Assembly (NCBI GenBank): GCA_900543165.1
Contig: UQQQ01000016.1
Span: 1 to 37,863, forward strand
Direction: 5' to 3'
DNA: 37,863 nucleotides
Source: an uncultured Dialister sp.
GTDB lineage: Bacteria > Bacillota > Negativicutes > Veillonellales > Dialisteraceae
Shown in pieces: positions 1-6,638 of the stretch. The notes under the pieces are model-generated. The model had not been told where the DNA came from and did not search any database. It saw nothing but the letters and a program-made list of their open reading frames with translations. Within the stretch, counting starts at the first letter, position 1. Each line of letters opens with the position of its first letter. Position numbers and translations under genes: made by a program.

Positions 1-113
1 CACCACCATTTCGCATTTCTCATTTCTAATTTCTCATTCAAACGAGGCTTTCAAATAGAATCAAAGGACGCCCCGCCCCACGGGCTAACCCTGAACCCTG
101 AACCTTGAACCCT
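1..113 (+). repeat. Right part of composite intergenic element (family A)
   Basis: The segment starts CACCACCATTTCGCATTTC, continues with TTTCTAATTTCTCATTC and AATCAAAGGACG, and ends in GGGCTAACC followed by an 8-bp CTGAACCC-like tandem. The same order of blocks recurs at 4109-4202 and 29468-29590, and a diverged copy lies at 27984-28075. The element stops 1-2 bases before the stop codon of the first SpoIID-domain gene. The left half (GTGACTR tandem and GCGGCGC hairpin) would lie outside the window. Confidence 0.75.
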
Positions 114-114
114 T

Positions 115-1473
115 TCATTTATACCACTTTTCCACTTTTGTCCCCTGGTAGTAATGCGCGAGGATCTCTTTGTAGTAATCTTTCCCATCGCCATGCTTTT
201 CCGCCATGGCCTCCGCGCCCCACTGAGAAAGGCCGAGACCATGACCATAGCCATAGCCGGTGATGATGAGCTGATTTCCTTTGAAAAGGATATCAAACAT
301 CGCGCTCTTGAGGCCGAAAATCTTTCTCATGGTGATTCCCGAGAGACTCACCCAGCCGCTGCTGCCGCGGCAGATGAGCTTCTTCACGCGGCCTGCCGGC
401 GTGCGGTCACCTGCATAATGAACTTTGCCAAACTGCAGATTTGACAGCTTGATATTCTGTATCTTTCCGACGCCATAGCCGGACGCAGTCAGCTTGTCGG
501 AAAACGCCTCCCGCGTCAGCGTGACCGTCCATGGTTTCTTTGTCTGGAGGGAGAGTTCTTCGGGGACACCCTGCAGGTACGGCTTTGAAATCCCCCAGAC
601 ATTTTCGCCATACTCCGTGTAGCCGCCACCATCAGCATGAAAGAGCGCATCGATCGCTTTCCCCTCATAGGTGATGACCTCGCCGCGTGTCTCTCTGATG
701 GCTTCATCGGTCGCCTTCGTTTCTGCGCCGGCGCCTTTGTAGACTTGGCTCTCCACATCATCGGTCACATCATAGCCCGATGCGCGATAGCCGTTCCTGT
801 GATAGAGGGCATAGGTCCTTGCAGCGACGGCCTGCGCCTTCAGTGCATCGATTTTCCAAGTGGGAATGCTTTCGCTGGGAACGACGCCGCGAAGATATTC
901 CTCCATCGGCACCACATTCACCATCACTACACCCTCATTCCACGGGGATGGGATGAGCTTCATCTTTCCGCGATAGCGATTTCCTTTCACCGCAAAGGAC
1001 GGCTCGGTCTGGACAGGCTCGAGATAAACCGCGGTACCGAGATTTTTTCCATTGATGGAAATCATCTGCCCTGCGCGTGAAATGGAGAACTCCTCCCCTT
1101 TCCGATAGGTGCTCACGGTCTTCCCATCGACCATTCCCCGGCACGCTTCGAGCCCGGTAAGAGAGAGTCGCATGCCGGAAGTGAGCCCCACTTCGATCCA
1201 TGGCTCATCCATCTGACAGATGGATGCCGCTTCCTTATTCTCCACCTTTTTATTTTCTTTCTTATTCTTCTTTTCTTTCTTATTCTTCTTTTCTTTCTTC
1301 TTTTTCGCTTTTTCTTTCTTAGGCTGCTTCTCTGGAGCCGCTTTCATCTGCTTCGCAGATGGACTTGCCAGCGTTTCCTTCTGCCGGATCGGAATGGTCT
1401 CTGCAGATATGACTGCCCCTATAGAAAGAGAAAAACAAGCAGCGAGACAAGCGGATATGATTTTTTTCTTCAT
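115..1473 (-). CDS. SpoIID/LytB-domain cell-wall protein with Lys/Glu-rich linker
   Basis: This predicted exported protein of 452 residues probably acts on peptidoglycan, as an amidase enhancer or a SpoIID-type lytic transglycosylase. It has an N-terminal signal peptide (residues about 1-26), then a strongly charged stretch of repeated KKEK/KNKK units at about residues 45-80, then a SpoIID domain. Family signatures are YLRGVVPSE (the Glu near residue 200 matches the catalytic Glu of SpoIID), ALKAQAVAARTYAL, and the C-terminal GYGYGHGLGLSQWGA block. I chose the start at 1473 because GGAG lies 7 bases upstream; the ATG at 1479 would leave almost no spacing. A close paralogue lies immediately upstream (1574-2845). 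The relatives inferred here do not sporulate, so a vegetative wall role is more likely than engulfment. The Lys/Glu linker is coded by an imperfect pyrimidine-rich tandem on the plus strand (1235-1320), prone to length change. Confidence 0.85.
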   Translation of the reverse strand: MKKKIISACLAACFSLSIGAVISAETIPIRQKETLASPSAKQMKAAPEKQPKKEKAKKKKEKKNKKEKKNKKENKKVENKEAASICQMDEPWIEVGLTSGMRLSLTGLEACRGMVDGKTVSTYRKGEEFSISRAGQMISINGKNLGTAVYLEPVQTEPSFAVKGNRYRGKMKLIPSPWNEGVVMVNVVPMEEYLRGVVPSESIPTWKIDALKAQAVAARTYALYHRNGYRASGYDVTDDVESQVYKGAGAETKATDEAIRETRGEVITYEGKAIDALFHADGGGYTEYGENVWGISKPYLQGVPEELSLQTKKPWTVTLTREAFSDKLTASGYGVGKIQNIKLSNLQFGKVHYAGDRTPAGRVKKLICRGSSGWVSLSGITMRKIFGLKSAMFDILFKGNQLIITGYGYGHGLGLSQWGAEAMAEKHGDGKDYYKEILAHYYQGTKVEKWYK

Positions 1474-1573
1474 ATACATGCTCCATGATAGAGAGAAAAC
1501 GGGCTGATTGATTCAGTGAGTTGTCCCTCATGAAATCAAATAACAAGGTAATGCGCGTATCCAGCGTCTCCCC

Positions 1574-2845
1574 TCAATATACCTTCTCCACTTTTGTCCC
1601 GGTGAAATAATGCATAAGTATGGTCTTGTAGTAATCTTTGGCCCCGCCATGCTTTTCTGCCATGGCTTCGGCGCCCCATTGCGAAAGGCCAAGGCCATGA
1701 CCATAGCCATAGCCGGTGATAACGAGCTGATTTCCGCTGACAGACAGATCAAAAAGTGTACTGTTCAGGTCATAGATCTGCTGCAGACGGTCCCCCGATA
1801 CCACCCGATTTCCTTTCGACCCGACAAGGGTCACGGACTTTACGCGTCCGGAAATCCCGCGGTCACTCGTCTTATGCGCTTCTCCGATATGCAGGGCTGA
1901 AAGCTTGATGCCCTTCAGCCGACCGACGTCTGCCATTTTCGTGAAGGAAGAGAGAGAAATCGTCTTCTTCCATGGGGTCGCGTACTTGTCTTCCGGCACA
2001 CCTTTGAGGTATGGCACTGGCGATCCCCATACATTTTCACAGTTTTCCGTATAACCGCCGCCGCTCGCATGGAAGACCGCATCGATCGGTGAACCGCCAT
2101 AGGTGACGACTTCTCCCGCCGTCTCCATGACGGCGCGGTTCGTCGCCTCTGTTTCTGCCGATACGCCGCGATAGACCTGCGTGCGTGTGTCGTCTGTCAC
2201 ATCGTAGCCGGCCGAGCGATAGCCATTCTTATGGAACATCGCATACGTTCTGGCCGCCACGGCCTGTGCCTTGATGGCGTCCATCTGCCAGGAAGGCACG
2301 ATCTCGCAGGGCACGACGCCTTTGAGGTAGTCCTCCATAGAGACCTGATTCACCAGTGTCACCCCGGAAGGAGAAGCAATGGCTTTGATCACGCCGCGAT
2401 ATTGATTTCCTTTCACGGCGAAGGCCGCCCCGCTGCCGCCGGACTTGAAATAGATCTTGGCCCCCGCGCTTTTCCCATTGACAAAAAGACCGTTCCCGCT
2501 TTTAGAAATGGTGAGCCGCGTCCCCGCCGGATACGAGCCGAGGCTACTCCCTGCCTCCACATGAAACGCAGAAAGTCCAGTCAAAGAGAGCTCACTTCCT
2601 GACTGAAGACCGACTTCGATCATCTGCCCCGAGGACTTCTGCTGTCCCGCTTCAGCCCTTTTTCTATGGGACTCGCTGGATGGCTTCGTCTTCTTCTGCC
2701 CCGTGGTCTTGCGGTGGATCACCCGTGGTGATTTATGGATCGTCACCATAGATTTCCCGGGAACCGGCTGCGTCGCTGCCATGGATGCCGTCCCCACCGG
2801 GAGCAGGAGAGAAAGTGACAGCAGAATAACCATGTATTTTTTCAT
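1574..2845 (-). CDS. SpoIID/LytB-domain cell-wall protein (paralogue)
   Basis: This 423-residue exported protein is a paralogue of the neighbouring downstream gene. The signal peptide is residues 1-23 (ends SMA-A). A short basic linker (HRKTTGQKKTKPSS) replaces the long Lys/Glu tract. The SpoIID domain carries YLKGVVPCE, with the expected catalytic Glu, then AIKAQAVAARTYAMFH, and near the C-terminus the same GYGYGHGLGLSQWGA motif and a YYKTILMHYFTGTKVE ending. AAGAAGG about 9 bases upstream supports the ATG at 2845. The tandem arrangement suggests duplication followed by divergence of the linker. It lies 54 bp downstream of ruvB and could be read from the same transcript. It could also be called an amidase enhancer (LytB); the sequence does not separate these roles. 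Confidence 0.85.
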   Translation of the reverse strand: MKKYMVILLSLSLLLPVGTASMAATQPVPGKSMVTIHKSPRVIHRKTTGQKKTKPSSESHRKRAEAGQQKSSGQMIEVGLQSGSELSLTGLSAFHVEAGSSLGSYPAGTRLTISKSGNGLFVNGKSAGAKIYFKSGGSGAAFAVKGNQYRGVIKAIASPSGVTLVNQVSMEDYLKGVVPCEIVPSWQMDAIKAQAVAARTYAMFHKNGYRSAGYDVTDDTRTQVYRGVSAETEATNRAVMETAGEVVTYGGSPIDAVFHASGGGYTENCENVWGSPVPYLKGVPEDKYATPWKKTISLSSFTKMADVGRLKGIKLSALHIGEAHKTSDRGISGRVKSVTLVGSKGNRVVSGDRLQQIYDLNSTLFDLSVSGNQLVITGYGYGHGLGLSQWGAEAMAEKHGGAKDYYKTILMHYFTGTKVEKVY

Positions 2846-2899
2846 AAACAGATACCTTCTTATGGGTGACTAGGGAAATGTGACTGCGGTATGCCTGCA

Positions 2900-3958
2900 T
2901 CACTTTTCCCCTTTCACAGGAAATGCGGCCCCAATATGCTCATAGGCTGCCTGTGTGGCAAGACGGCCGCGAGGGGTACGGGAGAGGAAGCCGATCTGCA
3001 TGAGATAAGGCTCGCAGACATCCTCGATGGTCGCGCGCTCTTCACTGACAGCGGCAGAAATGGTGTCGATCCCGACAGGACCGCCATTGAATTTATGAAT
3101 GATTGCCTTCAGGATCTGATTGTCCAGATCATCCAGCCCGATCTCATCGACATGAAGCGCTGCCAGCGCCTCTGCGGCAATCTCTGCCGTGATCGCGCTC
3201 CCCTTCACCTGTGCAAAGTCTCTGATGCGCTTCAAAAGGCGGTTCGCGATGCGCGGTGTCCCACGCGAGCGACGAGCGATCTCCTCTGCCCCGCTGTCCT
3301 CAATCTCGATCTGCAGGATGTGCGCCGCACGGGTGATGATCTTTTTCAATTCCTCCGGTTCATAGAACTGCATATGGTTCGTGATGAGGAAGCGGTCACG
3401 CAGCGGCGCAGAGAGAGAGCCTGCCCGCGTCGTCGCGCCGATCAGTGTAAAATGAGCAAGATCGATGCGGATGGAGCTGGCGCCAGTCCCCTTCCCCATG
3501 ACAATATCCAGAGAAAAATCTTCCATCGCAGAGTACAGGATTTCTTCGACATTTCGATTCAGGCGATGGATTTCATCGATGAAAAGTACATCATGATCCT
3601 GCAATGTCGTCAGGATGGAGGCCAGCTCCCCCGGACGTCCGATGGCCGGACCGCTCGTCACTTTAAACTGCGAACCCAGTTCATTGGCAATGATTTTCGC
3701 CATGGTGGTCTTGCCAAGCCCCGGCGGTCCGTAGAGGAGCACATGGTCCAGCGGCTCTTTGCGCGACTTCGCTGCCTCGATGTACACCTTGAGATTCTTC
3801 TTGAAGGCTTCCTGTCCGATGTAGTCGTCCAGACGCTGCGGACGAAGCGTCGTCTGCCACTCGTCTTTTGCGGTTTCTTCGGTGGAAACAATGCGGCCCT
3901 TGCTGCCGAGCACCTCTTCTTCCTCACCGCCAAGGCTTTTGATGTATTTATTCTTCAT
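2900..3958 (-). CDS. ruvB: Holliday junction branch migration ATPase RuvB
   Basis: This is the motor subunit that, with RuvA, drives branch migration of Holliday junctions. The 352-residue length is normal for the family. Walker A (GPPGLGKTT) is at about residue 76-84, Walker B is LFIDEIHRLN, sensor 1 is GATTRAG, the arginine finger lies in LRDRF, and a C-terminal winged helix ends with the family TPRGR motif. AAAGGAG sits 5 bases before the ATG. The first 25 residues are a charged extension. The gene follows ruvA after about 245 bp that hold a full copy of the composite repeat, so the usual tight ruvA-ruvB coupling is lost. Confidence 0.97.
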   Translation of the reverse strand: MKNKYIKSLGGEEEEVLGSKGRIVSTEETAKDEWQTTLRPQRLDDYIGQEAFKKNLKVYIEAAKSRKEPLDHVLLYGPPGLGKTTMAKIIANELGSQFKVTSGPAIGRPGELASILTTLQDHDVLFIDEIHRLNRNVEEILYSAMEDFSLDIVMGKGTGASSIRIDLAHFTLIGATTRAGSLSAPLRDRFLITNHMQFYEPEELKKIITRAAHILQIEIEDSGAEEIARRSRGTPRIANRLLKRIRDFAQVKGSAITAEIAAEALAALHVDEIGLDDLDNQILKAIIHKFNGGPVGIDTISAAVSEERATIEDVCEPYLMQIGFLSRTPRGRLATQAAYEHIGAAFPVKGEK

Positions 3959-4027
3959 GAAGACTCCTTTGAAAAAAGGTTCAGGAAATCGATTCTATAG
4001 ATTTCAATAAGTTTGAAAGTGGCCTCG

Positions 4028-4202
4028 AGTGACTAGTGACTGGTGACTGAAATGCCATCTTCTGGCATCGCCGTATTTATGCTTTGCGGCGCTTCCTTAT
4101 TTTTTCGCGCCGCACCATCATTTCGCATTTCTCATTTCTAATTTCTCATTCAAGCGAAGCTTTCACTCCCAATCAAAGGACGGCACACCCAAGGGGCTAC
4201 CC
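4028..4202 (+). repeat. Full-length composite intergenic element (family A)
   Basis: Blocks in order: a 7-bp GTGACTR tandem; ATGCCATCTTCTGGCATCG; a hairpin with GCGGCGC and GCGCCGC arms around an AT-rich loop (about 4086-4112); CACCATCATTTCGCATTTC; TTTCTAATTTCTCATTC; AATCAAAGGACG; and GGGGCTACC. The copy at 29391-29590 has the same order and a minus-strand copy lies at 31995-32128. The right end directly abuts the ruvA stop codon. Confidence 0.85.
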
Positions 4203-4808
4203 CTATCCTCTGCTCTTCCCAAACTCCCGCAATGCCGCTCCGACGAGCTGAGAAACATTGTCATACTCACCCGCGAGCCTCTTTAAGACAGGCGCGATCT
4301 CTTCCGCCTCGTAGCCGAGCGCCATGAGTGCACGCGCTGCTTCTCCGCTCACTCCTTCATCCGGCTCTGCCGCAGAAACCGCAGGCATCTCCGTTTCGAC
4401 TGAAGCAAAGACACCGACCTTATCCTTGAGCTCAACCAGAAGACGCTCCGCCGTCTTCTTGCCTATACCGGGGAGCTTTGTCAGCTGGGAGACATTCTGC
4501 GCCTTCACCGCACCGATAAAAGCAGCCGGCGTCATGGCAGAGAGGATGCCCATCGCGACCTTGGGGCCGATCTTGGAAATCGAAATCAAAAGCAGAAAGA
4601 GCTCCTGCTCTTCCTGTCCCAGGAAGCCATAGAGCAGGATCGCGTCCTCACGGACTGCCATGTACGTGAAGAGCTTCGCCTCTTCCCCTTGCGCGAGCTG
4701 CTGGCGAGTCTTATCAGAAATGAAAATCCGATACCCGATGCCGCCTGTTTCCAGAAAGCAGAAATCTTTGAAAAGGGCCGTCACACGGCCTTTGATATAT
4801 CCGATCAT
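4203..4808 (-). CDS. ruvA: Holliday junction DNA-binding protein RuvA
   Basis: RuvA binds the four-way junction and loads RuvB. The 201-residue length is normal. It starts MIGYIKGRVT, the usual OB-fold N-terminus. Two helix-hairpin-helix motifs follow, the second being LTKLPGIGKKTAERLL at about residues 106-121. A flexible acidic linker of about residues 130-150 leads to domain III (ARALMALGYEAEEI), which contacts RuvB. AAAGGAA is 9 bases before the ATG. It lies between ruvC and ruvB in the standard order, but repeat-filled gaps separate all three. Confidence 0.97.
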   Translation of the reverse strand: MIGYIKGRVTALFKDFCFLETGGIGYRIFISDKTRQQLAQGEEAKLFTYMAVREDAILLYGFLGQEEQELFLLLISISKIGPKVAMGILSAMTPAAFIGAVKAQNVSQLTKLPGIGKKTAERLLVELKDKVGVFASVETEMPAVSAAEPDEGVSGEAARALMALGYEAEEIAPVLKRLAGEYDNVSQLVGAALREFGKSRG

Positions 4809-4837
4809 GAGAAACTATTCCTTTAAGTTTGAAAGCA

Positions 4838-4912
4838 GGGATGAGTGACTAGTGACTGGTGACTGGTGACTAGAAATTAGTAGCTAGGTATTAGTAGCTA
4901 GGTATTAGGTTT
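4838..4912. repeat. GTGACTR minisatellite and TAGCTAGGTATTAG tandem
   Basis: About four copies of the 7-bp unit GTGACTA/GTGACTG run without interruption at 4842-4870. Two copies of TAGCTAGGTATTAG follow. The 7-bp unit recurs beside many genes in the window (4028, 8611, 10960, 29391, 34870). No coding function is seen. Confidence 0.8.
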
Positions 4913-4935
4913 GCGATACGAGACCCCCGCTAGTT

Positions 4936-5000
4936 TCAAACCTATGCGGCGCTTTCCTATTTTTATGCGCCGCGCAGTATACATAGGGCGATGCCCGAAA
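4936..5000. repeat. GCGGCGC hairpin unit with GGGCGATGCCC arm
   Basis: GCGGCGC and GCGCCGC arms enclose an AT-rich loop at about 4941-4976. TATACATAGGGCGATGCCC, found again at 10798-10820 and inverted in the composite elements, follows. This is a rearranged fragment of family A in the gap between ruvC and ruvA. It could form a stem-loop in RNA but has no clear U-tract on the minus strand. Confidence 0.65.
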
Positions 5001-5018
5001 GTGGAGGCTCCTAATCCC

Positions 5019-5106
5019 TAGGAATAGGAAAACACTGATTAAGTCGCAAAGTTCGATTTGGCATGTATTTTCATGCCATGCTTCGTCATACCTCGTCTTA
5101 AATAGC
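5019..5106 (-). repeat. Diverged MITE-like element (family B)
   Basis: Read on the plus strand, this starts GGAAAACACTGATTAAGTCGC and ends CATGCTTCGTCATACC. It is the reverse complement of the elements at 12597-12665, 34731-34809 and 36349-36425, with more substitutions than those copies show among themselves. With the neighbouring repeats it fills the 364-bp gap between ruvC and ruvA. I see no gene in that gap. Confidence 0.65.
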
Positions 5107-5172
5107 TCGCTACTCATACCTGAAACTTCAGCAGGGAGAAGCACGCAATTCATAGAGCACATCAAATATCCC

Positions 5173-5667
5173 CTATCCCCCCGACGTCCAATTCTTATGC
5201 TCCACCCGATAAATCGCCGTAAGTCCAATGGCGAGTGCGTCGGCGGCATCATCGGGGTCGATTTTCTTCGTGATATGCATCATGCGCTTGACCATTTCTA
5301 TGACCTGCTTCTTGTCAGCGCGGCCATAGCCTGTCAGCTGCTGCTTCACCTGCAGCGGCGTCACAGGGATGATGGGGACATTCTGACGGTAGCCTGCGAG
5401 CAGGATCACGCCGCGCGCCTGCGCCACCTTGATGCCCGTCGTAATATTCGTATTGAAATAGAGTGTCTCTACTCCCATGAACTCAGGCCGGTATGTCGCG
5501 ATGAGCTCTGCGATACCTTCGTAAACGATGTTCAGCCGTTCGAGATCGCTCTGGTCTTTGTACGTCTCAATGACGCCATAGTTGACCGGAGTGATGGTGG
5601 TGCCATTCTTCTCGACCACACCGAAGCCGCAGCGCCCGGTACCGGGGTCAATGCCTAAGACGCGCAT
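5173..5667 (-). CDS. ruvC: Holliday junction endonuclease RuvC
   Basis: RuvC resolves Holliday junctions by paired nicking. The protein is 164 residues. Catalytic acidic positions are visible: the first Asp in LGIDPGTGRCG, the Glu in GVETLYFN, and the Asp pair in PDDAADALAIGL near the C-terminus. The start at 5667 is chosen because AAGGAG lies 7 bases upstream; the ATG at 5688 has no ribosome-binding site and would add seven residues before the conserved MRVLGIDPG. An extended -10 promoter sits upstream. It is the first of the ruvC-ruvA-ruvB set on the minus strand. Confidence 0.96.
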   Translation of the reverse strand: MRVLGIDPGTGRCGFGVVEKNGTTITPVNYGVIETYKDQSDLERLNIVYEGIAELIATYRPEFMGVETLYFNTNITTGIKVAQARGVILLAGYRQNVPIIPVTPLQVKQQLTGYGRADKKQVIEMVKRMMHITKKIDPDDAADALAIGLTAIYRVEHKNWTSGG

Positions 5668-5696
5668 AATTTTCTCCTTTGCATGCAATCGGTTGT

Positions 5697-5705
5697 ATTA
5701 TACCA
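5697..5705 (-). promoter_or_regulatory. Extended -10 promoter for ruvC
   Basis: On the minus strand the sequence reads TGGTATAAT, a perfect -10 hexamer with the TGn extension, about 30 bases before the ruvC start. No good -35 box is present, which is usual for extended -10 promoters. Confidence 0.6.
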
Positions 5706-5748
5706 TATTTCGCAAAGACACGCAGAAGAGAACGGCGCTCTCCACGAA

Positions 5749-5778
5749 AAAACTCAGCCCTCTCAGGCTGAGTTTTTC
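5749..5778 (-). terminator. Intrinsic terminator after folD
   Basis: The stem AAACTCAGCC/GGCTGAGTTT has a 6-base loop and is followed by a T-run on the minus strand. It lies just past the folD stop and before the ruvC promoter, so it should end the fhs-folD transcript. The A-rich left flank could let it work in both directions. Confidence 0.85.
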
Positions 5779-5792
5779 TAAGGAAACACGAA

Positions 5793-6638
5793 TCATTTCG
5801 CCAGCTTTTCTCCCGCCGCGATAATGTTTTCGATCACCATGGTCGTAGTAACACTGCCGACGCCGCCCGGAACCGGTGTGATGGCACCGGCTTTTCCCGC
5901 AACGGCTTCATAGTCTACGTCCCCCACAGTCTTTCCATCCACACGGTTGATCCCGACATCGATGACTGTCGCGCCTTCTTTCACCATGTCAGCGGTCACA
6001 TAGTTTGCATGACCGACGGCTGCGACAAGGATATCCGCCTCTTTTGTGATAGAAGCGATGTCATTCGTATGTGAGTGGCAGATGGTGACGGTCGCATTCT
6101 TCGAAAGGAGCATCAGGGAGACCGGTTTCCCGATGACATTGCTGCGACCGATGATGACGGCTTTCTTCCCGTCGAGCGGGATCTGGTAGTGATCCAGAAT
6201 CTCCATGACGGCGCGCGGCGTACAGCCGAAGAGCCCCGCCTTCCCCGCCGTCAGGCGGCCTGCATTCGTCTCGGTGAGGCCGTCGACATCCTTATCCGGA
6301 TTCATGAGGGCGATCATCTTCTCTTCGCTGATGCCTTTCGGGAGAGGCATCATCATGAGGATGCCGGTGATTTCCTGATCCTCACTGAGATCTGTCACAA
6401 GAGAGCCCAGCTCTTCTTCTGTCACATCATCGGAAGCGCGGAAGATTTCTGCATCAATGCCATAGCCTTTGGCGACCTTCTGCATAAAAGACGCGTACAT
6501 GGCAGACGGCTTGGAGGACCCGGCCAGGATGATAGCGAGTTTCGGTTCATAGTGCTTCTCGCGCAGATGAGCGAGGCGCAGGTCAAGCTGCTCTTTCAGA
6601 GCAGCCGCAGTTTCTTTTCCATCTAAAATCATTGCCAT
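5793..6638 (-). CDS. folD: Bifunctional methylene-THF dehydrogenase / methenyl-THF cyclohydrolase
   Basis: FolD interconverts 5,10-methylene-THF, methenyl-THF and 10-formyl-THF in the cytosol. The 281-residue length is typical. Conserved signatures are YASFMQKVAKGYGI (the Tyr and Lys of the active site), GCTPRAVMEIL, VIGRSNVIGKPVSLML for NADP binding, and PVPGGVGSVTTTM at the end. Its ATG overlaps the fhs stop by one base (TGATG), indicating translational coupling. A second in-frame ATG two codons in (MILDGK) is also possible. With Fhs it forms the one-carbon unit that supplies 10-formyl-THF to purine synthesis, under the ZTP riboswitch upstream. Confidence 0.97.
   Translation of the reverse strand: MAMILDGKETAAALKEQLDLRLAHLREKHYEPKLAIILAGSSKPSAMYASFMQKVAKGYGIDAEIFRASDDVTEEELGSLVTDLSEDQEITGILMMMPLPKGISEEKMIALMNPDKDVDGLTETNAGRLTAGKAGLFGCTPRAVMEILDHYQIPLDGKKAVIIGRSNVIGKPVSLMLLSKNATVTICHSHTNDIASITKEADILVAAVGHANYVTADMVKEGATVIDVGINRVDGKTVGDVDYEAVAGKAGAITPVPGGVGSVTTTMVIENIIAAGEKLAK

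Noticed and set aside
2891..4000. A 369-codon plus-strand open frame opposite ruvB
   Set aside because: Shadow of ruvB codon usage; no recognisable domain and no start signals.
4838..4912. CRISPR-like array from short repeats
   Set aside because: The repeats are 7-14 bp and directly tandem with no spacers, and no cas genes occur in the window.
4905..5252. A 115-codon minus-strand frame over the ruvC end and repeats
   Set aside because: Made mostly of repeat sequence and the ruvC shadow; no start signals.
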